From CAYQDR01 sp964416315 (GTDB lineage Bacteria; Methylomirabilota; Methylomirabilia; Rokubacteriales; DASRDR01): a stretch of 64,000 nucleotides of DNA. Location of the stretch: positions 5,528 to 69,527 of the forward strand of contig CAYQDR010000008.1 of NCBI GenBank assembly GCA_964416315.1, written 5' to 3'. The position numbers were made by a program, and so were the translations under genes. The notes below the pieces were generated by a model, which searched no databases, was not told the origin of the DNA, and worked only from the letters and a program-made list of their open reading frames with translations. Below are positions 55,917 to 63,982 of this stretch, piece by piece (within the stretch, counting starts at the first letter, position 1; each line of letters opens with the position of its first letter).

Positions 55917-56849
55917 GTGAGAACCATCCGCCAGCTTCTCTGCGCGACCGACCTGTCCACGGGCTCGGAGCCGGCGTGGGCGGAGGCCCAACTCCTGGCG
56001 CGCCTGCTCCACGCCGAGATCCTGCTCCTCCACGTCGTCCCGGTGCCGTCCCTGCCGCCGGACGCGTACCTCCCGGCACGCGTCTACCAGCAGGTGCGGG
56101 ACGCGGCGTACCAGGAGGCGCGCGACGGGCTGGCCCCGCTGGTCGAGCGCGCCGCGGCGTCGGGGGTGAAGGCGCGAACGCGGATCGAGGAGGGACCCGT
56201 GGCGCATCGCATCCTCGCGGTGGCGCGCGAGGAGTCGGCCGACCTCCTGGTCATGGGCACTCACGGCCGCACCGACTTCGGTCGGATCATCCTGGGGAGC
56301 GTCGCCGACCGCGTGGTGCGGCTGGCGCCGGTCCCGGTCCTCACGGTGCGGGCCCAGCTCGCCGGGCAGGGGCGCGACCTCCGGCGCCTGTGCTACGCCA
56401 CCGACTTCTCCGCGGCGGCGCGCACCGCGTGGCCCTGGGCCGTGGCGCTCGCGGAGGCGTCGGGGGCCGAGATCGACCTCCTGCACGTCACGCCGGACGT
56501 GGTCCCCGGGGGCGACGCCACCGCGGAGGCGGTGGGAGAGATGTCCATGCTCCTCCACCGGCGGGCGGAGGAAGCGGCGGAGCGCTTCCTGCACGAGGCC
56601 GGGCTCGCGCGCCAGCGCGTGCACGTCCTCATCGGCCGCGGCGCCGTCGGTGACCAGGTCGCGCGCTGGGCGGAGGAGCGGGACGCAGACCTCATCGTCA
56701 TGGGGGCGCACGGCTGGTCGGGGATCGTCCGCTGGACCCTCGGCTCCGTCGCGCACCGGGTCATCCAGGTCGCGCCCTGTCCGGTGCTGACCGTGGGGCC
56801 GCCGGAAGAGCCCGCGCGACCCGAGCCATCGGCGCTGCCGGCCCGATGA
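55917..56849 (+). CDS. Double-domain universal stress protein
   Basis: The protein has 310 residues from GTG 55917, with GAGGAGGGGGGAG before it. Domain 1: QLLCATDLSTGSEPAWAEAQLLARLLHAE...LLVMGTHGRTDFGRIILGSVADRVV. Domain 2: RLCYATDFSAAARTAWPWAVALAEASGAE...LIVMGAHGWSGIVRWTLGSVAHRVI. It is a clear paralogue of the gene at 47295, duplicated within the island. Single-gene unit behind its own sigma-54-type site. Confidence 0.92.
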   Translation: MRTIRQLLCATDLSTGSEPAWAEAQLLARLLHAEILLLHVVPVPSLPPDAYLPARVYQQVRDAAYQEARDGLAPLVERAAASGVKARTRIEEGPVAHRILAVAREESADLLVMGTHGRTDFGRIILGSVADRVVRLAPVPVLTVRAQLAGQGRDLRRLCYATDFSAAARTAWPWAVALAEASGAEIDLLHVTPDVVPGGDATAEAVGEMSMLLHRRAEEAAERFLHEAGLARQRVHVLIGRGAVGDQVARWAEERDADLIVMGAHGWSGIVRWTLGSVAHRVIQVAPCPVLTVGPPEEPARPEPSALPAR

Positions 56850-56951
56850 CCCCGGACGCCACGGCTTCGCCTGAGCGGGCGGCGTAGCGTCGCCCGCCCG
56901 GACGAGCCCTACTGTTCCGGGATCGGTCGCCGCGACCCTCGCGACTCCATG

Positions 56952-57656
56952 TCAAGCCCCTCTCGCCGAAGAGACTCCCGCCGCTCGCGCCGCCCCCGGG
57001 CTCGCCGCCGGTAGGTAGCGCAGAAACCACCCTCGCGCGAGGTCGGCGACCTGCTCGAGGGCGCCCGGCTCTTCGAACAGGTGCGTGGCTCCCGGGATGA
57101 CCGCCAGTTCTGCCGTACACGAGAGGGCCTGCCGAGCCTGCTGATTCAGCGCCAGCACGAGGTCGTCTCTCGCGCCGACGATGAGCAGGGTGGGTGCGGT
57201 CACCGCGCCGAGCCGCGGGGCGGCGAGGTCGGGGCGGCCGCCTCGTGACACGATGGCGGCCACGCGGGCGCCGGGTTCGGCGGCCGCCCACAGCGCGGCG
57301 GCGGCCCCGGTGCTGGCGCCGAAGAAGCCGAGGCGGAGCCCGTCCGCCTCGGGCTGGCCGCCCAGCCAGCTCGTCGCCGCGGCAAGCCGCGACGCCAGGA
57401 GGGCGATGTCGAAGACGTTCCGGCGGTCCCGGGCCTCGGCCGGCGTCAGGAGGTCGAAGAGCAGCGTGGTCAAGCCGGCCTCGTTGAGGATGCGGGCGAC
57501 CTGCACGTTCCGGGGGCTCAGCCGGCTGCTTCCACTACCGTGGGCGAAGATGGCCGCGCCAGCGGCCGTCGACGCCGCAACGAGATCGCCGGGCAGATGC
57601 GCCGGCCCGGCCGGAATGATCACCTCACGGTGGCTGAGATGTCGCACGCGTGCCAT
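56952..57656 (-). CDS. Alpha/beta hydrolase (dienelactone hydrolase family)
   Basis: The protein has 234 residues. The nucleophile elbow LGFFGASTGAAAALWAAAE (Ser), LIVGARDDLVLALN (Asp) and IPGATHLFEEPGALEQV (His) form the catalytic triad. The AIFAHGSGSSRLSPRN oxyanion region is near the start. It follows the phosphoribosyltransferase gene by 82 bp on the same strand, a common pairing. Substrate unknown. Confidence 0.85.
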   Translation of the reverse strand: MARVRHLSHREVIIPAGPAHLPGDLVAASTAAGAAIFAHGSGSSRLSPRNVQVARILNEAGLTTLLFDLLTPAEARDRRNVFDIALLASRLAAATSWLGGQPEADGLRLGFFGASTGAAAALWAAAEPGARVAAIVSRGGRPDLAAPRLGAVTAPTLLIVGARDDLVLALNQQARQALSCTAELAVIPGATHLFEEPGALEQVADLARGWFLRYLPAASPGAARAAGVSSARGA

Positions 57657-57738
57657 CGGGTCCCCTCCCTAGGTCTTGTCGGCTGTCACGGGGATGCGGA
57701 GCGAGACGGTTTCCGGCGCGGCTGTGACCGTGGAGGGA

Positions 57739-58437
57739 TCAGCCCGCCCGTGTCCCTGCGGGCCGATGAGGCGCGCAGGCCTCCTGGAGCAGCTCCTGGA
57801 CCTCGGCGTCTTCCGTCGGCTCGAAGTGCTCGTAGAAGGCACCGACGGCGAAAAACGCCTCCGGCTCGAAGAGGCACACCACGTCGTCGGCTTCCGCCCG
57901 GAGGGCCGCGCACGCCTGCTGTGAGCCGACCGGCACAGCGACCACGAGCTTGGCCGGGCGCTGAGCCCGCACGGACCGGACCGCCGCCCGCATGGTCGCC
58001 CCGGTCGCGAGGCCATCATCCACGACGATCACAATACGCCCCGTCACCCGGGCCACGGGGCGCCGGCCCCGGAATCGCTGCTCCCGGCGGTGGGCTTCGG
58101 CCATCTCGCGGGCCGTCACGCCGCCGAGGTAGGCCTCGGGAATACCGAGCTCTCGGATCAGGTCCTCGTTCAGGAATCGGCCTCCATTGGCCGTCACGGC
58201 ACCGATGGCCAACTCCGCCGAGAACGGCGCGCCGAGCTTTCGGGCCACGACCACGTCCAGCTCGCCGCCGACATGCAGGGCGACTTCGGCGGCAACCGGG
58301 ACGCCCCCACGCGGGATGCCCAGGACCAGCACGTCCTGCCCGCGATACGCCTCGAGAGCGTCGGCCAGGCGGCTGCCCGCCTCCCGCCGGTCGCGAAACA
58401 GAGGTTGATCCGCCCTTCGCGGCGAATACCGCTCCAT
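57739..58437 (-). CDS. Phosphoribosyltransferase-domain protein
   Basis: The protein has 232 residues from ATG 58437, with CGGAGGT upstream. FRDRREAGSRLADALEAY, VLVLGIPRGGVPVAAEVALHVGGELDVVVARKLGAP and the PRPP loop VIVVDDGLATGATM show a type I phosphoribosyltransferase fold. The specific base acceptor is unknown. A sigma-54-type promoter on this strand lies 24-39 bp upstream, and the PRPP synthetase gene diverges from it. Confidence 0.88.
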   Translation of the reverse strand: MERYSPRRADQPLFRDRREAGSRLADALEAYRGQDVLVLGIPRGGVPVAAEVALHVGGELDVVVARKLGAPFSAELAIGAVTANGGRFLNEDLIRELGIPEAYLGGVTAREMAEAHRREQRFRGRRPVARVTGRIVIVVDDGLATGATMRAAVRSVRAQRPAKLVVAVPVGSQQACAALRAEADDVVCLFEPEAFFAVGAFYEHFEPTEDAEVQELLQEACAPHRPAGTRAG

Positions 58438-58460
58438 AGCGACCTCCGGTGAGATCCTCG

Positions 58461-58476
58461 CGCAACCGCTCTGCCA
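58461..58476 (-). promoter_or_regulatory. Sigma-54 promoter 5 (reverse), TGGCAG-N5-TTGCG
   Basis: Read on the minus strand: TGGCAG, spacer AGCGG, TTGCG, with GG-N10-GC intact. Transcription would start around 58450, leaving a short leader that holds the GGAGGT site of the phosphoribosyltransferase gene. Confidence 0.7.
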
Positions 58477-58650
58477 GGTTTCTGGCCTAGGGCCTGAGCC
58501 GTTTGTCATGTCGATCTGAGGCGCGGGGCTCTTGGCCGGACGCGGCGCTGGGGCAAGTGTGAACGCGGTGGGGCGGCAGGTCCCCACGACCTGGTCCAGT
58601 CAAATCCCCAATCGATCCGGCAACCACGCGCCGCTGCTCGACATGCTCCC

Positions 58651-58666
58651 TGGCAGGTCAGTTGCA
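58651..58666 (+). promoter_or_regulatory. Sigma-54 promoter 6, TGGCAG-N5-TTGCA
   Basis: GG at 58652-58653 and GC at 58664-58665. It lies 26 bp upstream of the PRPP synthetase ATG, divergent from promoter 5 across about 175 bp that could hold shared activator sites. Confidence 0.72.
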
Positions 58667-58691
58667 CGAATGGTGGGCCGGCGGACCAGCG

Positions 58692-59630
58692 ATGAACCTT
58701 GCCCTCTTCGCGGGGTCGGCTAACGTCCTCTTGGCGGAAGCGATCGCGGAGCGCCTCGGTGTCCGAATGGGGGGCCGCATGCTCGATCGCTTCCCGGACG
58801 GGGAGCTGCACGCCGCGGTCGTGGACAACGTGCGCGGCGACGACGTGTACCTCGTCCAGCCAACGAGCCCTCCGGTCGACGCCAACCTCCTGGAACTGCT
58901 ACTCCTCGCCGACGCGTGCCGCCGTGCCGGGGCCAGCCGCCTGACCGCAGTCGTCCCCTACTTCGGGTACGCGCGCCAGGACCGCCGATCGCGGGGGTGC
59001 GAGGCCGTCGGCGCCCGGGTCGTCGCCGACCTGGTCCGAGCCGCCGGCGTGGAGCGCCTGGTCGCGGTAGACCTCCATACGCCGTCGCTCGAGGGCTTCT
59101 TTGCCATGCCGGTGGAACACCTGACCGCGGTGTCGCTGCTCGTCGACCACGTCCGGTCGGGGACCCCGGCCAACCCGGTCGTGGTGGCGCCGGATCTCGG
59201 CGCGGTCAAGCTCGCCGAGCGCTACGCGCGGGCCCTCCATTGCCCCGTGGCGACCGTGCACAAGACGCGGCTCACCGGGACCGAAGTCAGCGTCCGTGCG
59301 ATCGCCGGGGAGGTCCAGGGCCGGGCTCCCGTCGTCGTGGACGACATGATCAGCACCGGCGGGACGATCGAGGCGGCAGTCCAGGGCCTGCTGGCCGCGG
59401 GATGCGTGCCGGAGATCACGGTCGTCGCGACCCACGCGCTGTTGGTTGGCCCGGCGGTCGACCGGCTCCGGGCACTGCCGCTCCGGCGGGTGGTCGTCGC
59501 CGACAGCGTCCCGGTAGCTCCGAACCTCCCGCTGCCCCTCGAGGTCGCGAGTCTCGGCCCGCTGCTGGCGGAGGCGATCAAGGCGTTGCACAGCGACCAG
59601 TCGCTCGGCGCGCTGCTCGCGGGCGGGTGA
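58692..59630 (+). CDS. prs: Ribose-phosphate pyrophosphokinase (PRPP synthetase)
   Basis: The protein has 312 residues. LDRFPDGELHAAVVDNVRGDDVYLVQPTSPPVDANLLELLLLADACRRAGASRLTAVVPYFGYARQDRR, VDLHTPSLEGFF and the PRPP loop VVVDDMISTGGTIEAAV are all present. It makes PRPP from ribose-5-phosphate and ATP. Position in a stress island and a sigma-54-type promoter suggest an accessory copy rather than the housekeeping one. DUF2267 and YbaK genes follow. Confidence 0.92.
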   Translation: MNLALFAGSANVLLAEAIAERLGVRMGGRMLDRFPDGELHAAVVDNVRGDDVYLVQPTSPPVDANLLELLLLADACRRAGASRLTAVVPYFGYARQDRRSRGCEAVGARVVADLVRAAGVERLVAVDLHTPSLEGFFAMPVEHLTAVSLLVDHVRSGTPANPVVVAPDLGAVKLAERYARALHCPVATVHKTRLTGTEVSVRAIAGEVQGRAPVVVDDMISTGGTIEAAVQGLLAAGCVPEITVVATHALLVGPAVDRLRALPLRRVVVADSVPVAPNLPLPLEVASLGPLLAEAIKALHSDQSLGALLAGG

Positions 59631-59694
59631 GCCTCATGCGCGTCGCCTCGCACGGGCTCGGGAGACCGTCCGTCCCGAGAAAGGAGCCGATCCC

Positions 59695-60087
59695 ATGGAT
59701 GCCCAGGTCTTCTACCGCAGGGTGCGCGACAAGCTCGGCGGCTTCGCCTGGGAGGACGCCAAGCGGGGCACCGCCGCCGTCTTCCACACGCTCCGCGACC
59801 GCCTGACCCCCGAGGAGGCCGACCAGGTCGTCACGCAGCTCCCGGCACCGCTCAAGGTCGTCTGGGAAGCCGGCGAAGCGCCCGGGCGGGAACCGCTCAA
59901 GCTCCACCGGAGGGGTTTCTTTGCGCGGGTGCAGGAGGAGGCCGGCCTCGCGTCCGACAAGAAGGCCGAGTGGCTCGTCCTCGCGGTCTTTGGCGCGTTG
60001 AAGGCGCAGCTCTCGCCGGGCGAGGCCGACGACGTCCTGGCGCAGCTGCCGAAGGACCTGAAGGAAGTCTGGCTGGAGGCGACATGA
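59695..60087 (+). CDS. DUF2267 protein
   Basis: The protein has 130 residues with two half-repeats: FYRRVRDKLGGFAWEDAKRGTAAVFHTLRDRLTPEEADQVVTQLPAPLKVVWEAGE and FFARVQEEAGLASDKKAEWLVLAVFGALKAQLSPGEADDVLAQLPKDLKEVW. It is homologous to residues 1-125 of the DUF2267-CBS fusion at 49761 but has no CBS part. Function unknown. AAAGGAG precedes the ATG; overlaps the YbaK gene by 4 bp. Confidence 0.85.
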   Translation: MDAQVFYRRVRDKLGGFAWEDAKRGTAAVFHTLRDRLTPEEADQVVTQLPAPLKVVWEAGEAPGREPLKLHRRGFFARVQEEAGLASDKKAEWLVLAVFGALKAQLSPGEADDVLAQLPKDLKEVWLEAT

Positions 60088-60569
60088 ACGCGCGCCTCGC
60101 CGAGTTCCTCGCCGCGCACCTCGCCCGGTACGAGGTGGTCGCGCACCCCGAGGGCTTCACCGCCCAGGAGCAGGCCGCCGCGACCCACGTCTCGGGGTGG
60201 TCGTGGGCCAAGGTCATCGGGGTCAAGTCGGAGGAGGGTTACGCGCTGGCGGTCCTCCCGGCCTGCTGCGTCATCGACCTCGGACGCCTCCGGGGGTTGA
60301 TCGGGCGCGGCGAGGTGAGCCTGGCGACCACCGAGGAACTCTTGCGCCTCGCACCCGGCTGCGACCCTGGGGCGATTCCGCCCCTCGGGCGGCTCTTCGG
60401 CGTGCCGACCTTCGTCGACCATCGCCTCGTCAACCAGCGCGAGATCACCATGCCCGCCGGCGACGCTCGCACCGCCATCCGCATGCGCGCCAAGGAGTAC
60501 CTCCGGCTGGCCGCGCCGCGGATCGGATACTTCGCGGTGCACGAGGCGCTCGCGGCGCCGGGGCGTTGA
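60084..60569 (+). CDS. YbaK/EbsC-type aminoacyl-tRNA deacylase
   Basis: The protein has 161 residues. EVVAHPEGFTAQEQAAATHVSGWSWAKVIGVKSEEGYALAVLPACCVIDLGRL contains the conserved Lys (AKVIGVK). EELLRLAPGCDPGAIPPLGRLFGVPTFVDHRL contains the GxxPPxG substrate loop. Such enzymes hydrolyse mis-charged tRNAs in trans. Last gene of the prs operon. Confidence 0.88.
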   Translation: MNARLAEFLAAHLARYEVVAHPEGFTAQEQAAATHVSGWSWAKVIGVKSEEGYALAVLPACCVIDLGRLRGLIGRGEVSLATTEELLRLAPGCDPGAIPPLGRLFGVPTFVDHRLVNQREITMPAGDARTAIRMRAKEYLRLAAPRIGYFAVHEALAAPGR

Positions 60570-60636
60570 GCCGGGGCACGCAGTGGGGGGAGAGCACCAT
60601 GCGCTCGGCCGGGTGCGCGGTCGCGGGCGACCACGG

Positions 60637-61110
60637 TCATGCCCGTGCGCCGGCCTCGCCTGAGAACAGTCCGGATCGCGGCGCGGCGGTCGGTCCGACG
60701 GTCAGCACCGGGCACGAGGCCGCCTGGAGGACGCGCCGGGTCACGCTGCCGAGCTGCCAGCGCAGAGCACGCGCGCCGCCCCGGGTGCCTATGATGATCA
60801 GCAAGGCCCGGCGTGAGTCCGCCCAGTCGAGGATCTGCGCGGCCGGATCGCCGTGGGCCAGATGCACGTGCAGCTGACTCGCGGCGCCGCCTGAAGGCGC
60901 CGAGCCCTGGTCGAGCCCGCCCCGGGGTTCGGTGGGGTCGCCACTCCGCGCCGGGATCGCTCCTTGGCGGAGCGCCGACTCGGGCGGTTCTTCCTCGACC
61001 GCCTGGGTCACCACGTGGAGCACGTCGATCTCCGCCCCGGTCGCGGCCGCCAGCCCTTGGACCCACAGCCACGCCGACGTGGACGCCGCCGAACGATCGA
61101 ACGATTCCGC
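60637..61110 (-). pseudogene. UspA remnant (second half of a double UspA)
   Basis: Reverse-strand frame with SAASTSAWLWVQGLAAATGAEIDVLHVVTQAV, then AHGDPAAQILDWADSRRALLIIIGTRGGARALRWQLGSVTRRVLQAASCPVLTVGP. This matches domain 2 of the double UspA proteins (47295, 55917). No start codon or first domain can be found, and the C-terminal ATP loop is altered. It is the only leftward Usp sequence. Confidence 0.65.
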
Positions 61111-61243
61111 GTCGGTTCTGGCCGTGGCCGGGGGGACCGGCTGGGGTGACGACCTCCCAGGTGGGGCAGCGGCGGGACACTCCGGCCGGCGGGCCCTGGT
61201 CCGGAACGGCCATAGACTTCGGGAGTTCGGAGGCATCAGGCTG

Positions 61244-61259
61244 TGGCAGCCCCCTTGCG
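61244..61259 (+). promoter_or_regulatory. Sigma-54 promoter 7, TGGCAG-N5-TTGCG
   Basis: GG-N10-GC spacing is exact; the -12 element ends in G. It overlaps a CCCCCTTGCG-CGCAAGGGGG palindrome. 65 bp upstream of the CBS gene at 61324. Confidence 0.6.
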
Positions 61260-61323
61260 CCGCAAGGGGGTGGGGGGCGGCCGATCCGGGCCGTCTGCGC
61301 CCGTCTCGTTGAAGGAGGCCACG

Positions 61324-61884
61324 ATGCGGCACCCCAGGCGGTCCATCACGCGGGCGATCCGGACGCGTCGGCCGAAGCGTCGGGGGCGGGAGCTCGAGGA
61401 GTTCGAGGCGCTCGGCTGGCCCGAGGCGGCGATCCGGGTCCGGGACGTGATGACCCCGGCGCCGTTCACACTCCGCTGGGACGCGACGATCGGCGCCGCG
61501 TGGAAGGCGATGAAGGCCCGCCGGATCCGCCACATCCCCGTGCTGGACGCCGGCGACCGGCTGGTCGGGATCCTGACCGACCGGGACCTCCGCCAGGTCG
61601 TCCTCGATCCCGCGATCCAGGCCGAACTGGGAGGCGCGCCGACCGCCACCGAGGACGTGATGGTGCGCGAGGTGATGACGTGGGGCGTGATCACCGTACG
61701 CCCGGACGCCGACCTCCGGCAGGCGGCGCGGATCATGCACGAGCAGCGGATCGGCGCTCTCCCGGTGGTCGAGCGGGACCGCGTCGTCGGGATCCTCACC
61801 GAGTCCGACCTCGTGCGGACGCTGAACCGGCTGCTGGCCGAGGGAGTCCTCGCGGCAACCGAGCGCTGGGGCCGTGAGGCGTGA
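61324..61884 (+). CDS. CBS pair protein with basic N-terminus
   Basis: The protein has 186 residues. A basic stretch (RHPRRSITRAIRTRRPKRRGRELEEFE) precedes two CBS motifs: RVRDVMTPAPFTLRWDATIGAAWKAMKARRIRHIPVLDAGDRLVGILTDRDL and VREVMTWGVITVRPDADLRQAARIMHEQRIGALPVVERDRVVGILTESDL. GAAGGAGG precedes the ATG. The following gene is a close CBS relative; the two probably form one adenylate-sensing unit. Confidence 0.88.
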   Translation: MRHPRRSITRAIRTRRPKRRGRELEEFEALGWPEAAIRVRDVMTPAPFTLRWDATIGAAWKAMKARRIRHIPVLDAGDRLVGILTDRDLRQVVLDPAIQAELGGAPTATEDVMVREVMTWGVITVRPDADLRQAARIMHEQRIGALPVVERDRVVGILTESDLVRTLNRLLAEGVLAATERWGREA

Positions 61885-61894
61885 GGGCAGGGCG

Positions 61895-62329
61895 GTGACG
61901 CTCAGGGTCAAGGACATCATGACGCCGGACCCGGTCACCATCGAGCCGGAGGCGCCCCTCGCGGCCGCCATCGCGCGCATGCGGGAGCGACAGTGCCGCC
62001 ACCTCCCCGTCGTGGACGCCGACGGGCGCCTCGTGGGGATCGTGACCGACCGGGATCTCCGGCAGGCGAGCTTCGCGCGGCTCCGCGCCCTGCGCGAAGC
62101 GGAGCAGGACCTCCAGGTCCAGAGCGTGATGACCTGGGCGCTCGTCACGATCCACCCGACGGCGACGATCGCTCATGCGGCGCGGGTGATGTTCGAGCGC
62201 CGGGTGGGGAGTCTCCCCGTCGTCGAGGACGGGCGTCTGGTGGGGATCCTCACCGAGCGCGACTTGCTGCGCGCCCTGATGGAGGAGTACCCGGAGCTCG
62301 AGCCCGGCCCCGAAGCCGCGCTCTGGTGA
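61895..62329 (+). CDS. CBS pair protein
   Basis: The protein has 144 residues from GTG 61895 (GTG 61874 overlaps the previous gene and is an alternative). VKDIMTPDPVTIEPEAPLAAAIARMRERQCRHLPVVDADGRLVGIVTDRDL and VMTWALVTIHPTATIAHAARVMFERRVGSLPVVEDGRLVGILTERDL are a compact Bateman module. Shares VMTW and RRVGSLPVVE-like wording with its neighbour, so it arose by local duplication. Confidence 0.88.
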   Translation: MTLRVKDIMTPDPVTIEPEAPLAAAIARMRERQCRHLPVVDADGRLVGIVTDRDLRQASFARLRALREAEQDLQVQSVMTWALVTIHPTATIAHAARVMFERRVGSLPVVEDGRLVGILTERDLLRALMEEYPELEPGPEAALW

Positions 62330-62355
62330 GCCGCCGGGCGAGGGAGGAGGAGGCG

Positions 62356-62559
62356 ATGACGCCGCGGAGGTCCGTGCTCGAGCCGCCGCGATCCCGGAAG
62401 GCGGGACGGCCACCCGAGGAGGCTGCGGTACCGCCTCGCCTCCGTCGCCGCGCCAAGCGCGCGACCGCCCTGGTGCGGAAGGGGACGACCCTCCTCCAGA
62501 CGGAGCGCGGCCCGCGCACCGCCCGCGGTGCGAAGGGCCCCCAGATCAAGAAGCGGTAG
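62356..62559 (+). CDS. Small basic protein of unknown function
   Basis: The protein has 67 residues from ATG 62356, with GGGAGGAGGAGG upstream. It is rich in Arg and Lys (RRRAKRATALVRKGTTLLQTERGPRTARGAKGPQIKKR), with no family that I recognise. Its charge would suit nucleic-acid binding. It lies in the CBS operon. Confidence 0.55.
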   Translation: MTPRRSVLEPPRSRKAGRPPEEAAVPPRLRRRAKRATALVRKGTTLLQTERGPRTARGAKGPQIKKR

Positions 62560-62677
62560 GCGAGGCGTTCGCCGCACTCGACCACCGCTATCGAACGCTC
62601 GCCGTGGACGGGGGACGGGGAGGCCGGCGCGGGAGCCCGTCCTCCGTCGCCCGCCGTCACCGCCGAATGGGCCGACC

Positions 62678-63982
62678 GTGATCTTCCGCGTCCTCGCCTG
62701 CGACTACGACGGCACCCTGGCGTCGGAGGACCGGATCGGACCGGAGGCGCTCGCCGCGCTGGAGCGGGCCCGGGACGCCGGCCTGCGGCTCGTCCTCGTG
62801 ACCGGGCGGACGTTCTTCGAGCTGACGCGGGTCTGCGAGCGCCTCGACCTCTTCCACGCGGTCGTCGCCGAGAACGGCGCCGTGATCTACGTCCCGAGGG
62901 CCGGCATGATCCGGGATCAGGCGCCACCGCCCCCGCCGCGGCTCCTCGCCGAGCTGGATCGCCGTGGCATCCCCTACCAGGTCGGGCGCGTGATCGTGGG
63001 GGTGTCGCGGGCCGATGAGGGGCCAGTCCGGGAGGCGCTCAGGGCGACCGCGGTGAGCCTGGAGCTCGCGTACAACCGCGGCGCCATGATGCTGCTCCCG
63101 GCCGGCGTCTCGAAGGGGGCCGGCGTCCAGCAGGTCGTCCGCGCGTTCGGCCTCTCGCCGCACGACGTCCTGGCCCTCGGCGACGCCGAGAACGACCTCG
63201 AGCTGTTCGAGGCGTGCGGCTGGGCCGGCTGCCCGGCGAGCGCCGTGCCCGCGGTCCGGTCGCGCGCCGACTGGGTGTTTCCCGGGCAGAACGGGACCGC
63301 GATCGCCGCGGCGATCAGCGGCCCCGTCCTCGGCGGCGGGCTTCCCGTCGACCGCTCGCCGCGGCAGCGGCTCGAGCTCGGCTGGGCCGTCGAGACCGCC
63401 GAGCCGGTGACGATCCCGGCGCGCGGCGTGAACCTCCTGATCCACGGCGACTCGCTCTCGGGGAAGTCGTGGCTCGTGGGCGCGCTGGTCGAGCGGCTCG
63501 TCGCCCGCCGGTACGGCGTGTGCGTCCTCGACCCCGAAGGGGACTACCACGTGCTCGCGCGCCTCGGTGGCGTGAGCCGGGCGGAGATCGGGGACGAGGC
63601 TCAGGTGGACCGGGCGCTGGCGCAGTTCGAGCGGGAGCCCTCGGCCTGCGTCGTCCTGGACCTCTCCGATCTTCCGCACGCGCGCAAGGTGCGGGCCATC
63701 GAGCGGGCGCTGGGGCGGCTGCGAGAGGTGCGGCGACACGCCGGGCTCCCCCACTGGATCGTCCTCGATGAGGCCCACTACTCCCTCCACCGCGAGGGGG
63801 TCGGCGAGCCCGCGCTGGGCTCGGAGGAGAAGGGCTTCTGCCTGGTCAGCTACCGCTCGAGCTGGCTCCGCGAGTCGGTCGTGCGGAGCCTCGACGTCTG
63901 CGTGCTGGCCCGAACCACCGCCCGGGAGGAGCTCGCGTTCCTAAACCGAAGTTCCCCCTCGGGTCCGAGTGTACCGCGTTGA
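62678..63982 (+). CDS. HAD-IIB phosphatase fused to HerA/DUF87-like ATPase, C-terminus truncated
   Basis: The protein has 434 residues from GTG 62678. Residues 1-220 are a Cof-type HAD phosphatase: ACDYDGTLASEDRIGPEAL, VTGRTFFEL, and ALGDAENDLELFEACG. Residues 245-430 are a P-loop ATPase with LLIHGDSLSGKSWLVGAL (Walker A), VCVLDPEGDY and HWIVLDEAHYSLH (Walker B). Family members are usually well over 550 residues and continue past ARTTAREELAFL; here the frame ends in NRSSPSGPSVPR at a compositional break near 63,942. Probably broken by a rearrangement. Confidence 0.8.
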   Translation: MIFRVLACDYDGTLASEDRIGPEALAALERARDAGLRLVLVTGRTFFELTRVCERLDLFHAVVAENGAVIYVPRAGMIRDQAPPPPPRLLAELDRRGIPYQVGRVIVGVSRADEGPVREALRATAVSLELAYNRGAMMLLPAGVSKGAGVQQVVRAFGLSPHDVLALGDAENDLELFEACGWAGCPASAVPAVRSRADWVFPGQNGTAIAAAISGPVLGGGLPVDRSPRQRLELGWAVETAEPVTIPARGVNLLIHGDSLSGKSWLVGALVERLVARRYGVCVLDPEGDYHVLARLGGVSRAEIGDEAQVDRALAQFEREPSACVVLDLSDLPHARKVRAIERALGRLREVRRHAGLPHWIVLDEAHYSLHREGVGEPALGSEEKGFCLVSYRSSWLRESVVRSLDVCVLARTTAREELAFLNRSSPSGPSVPR

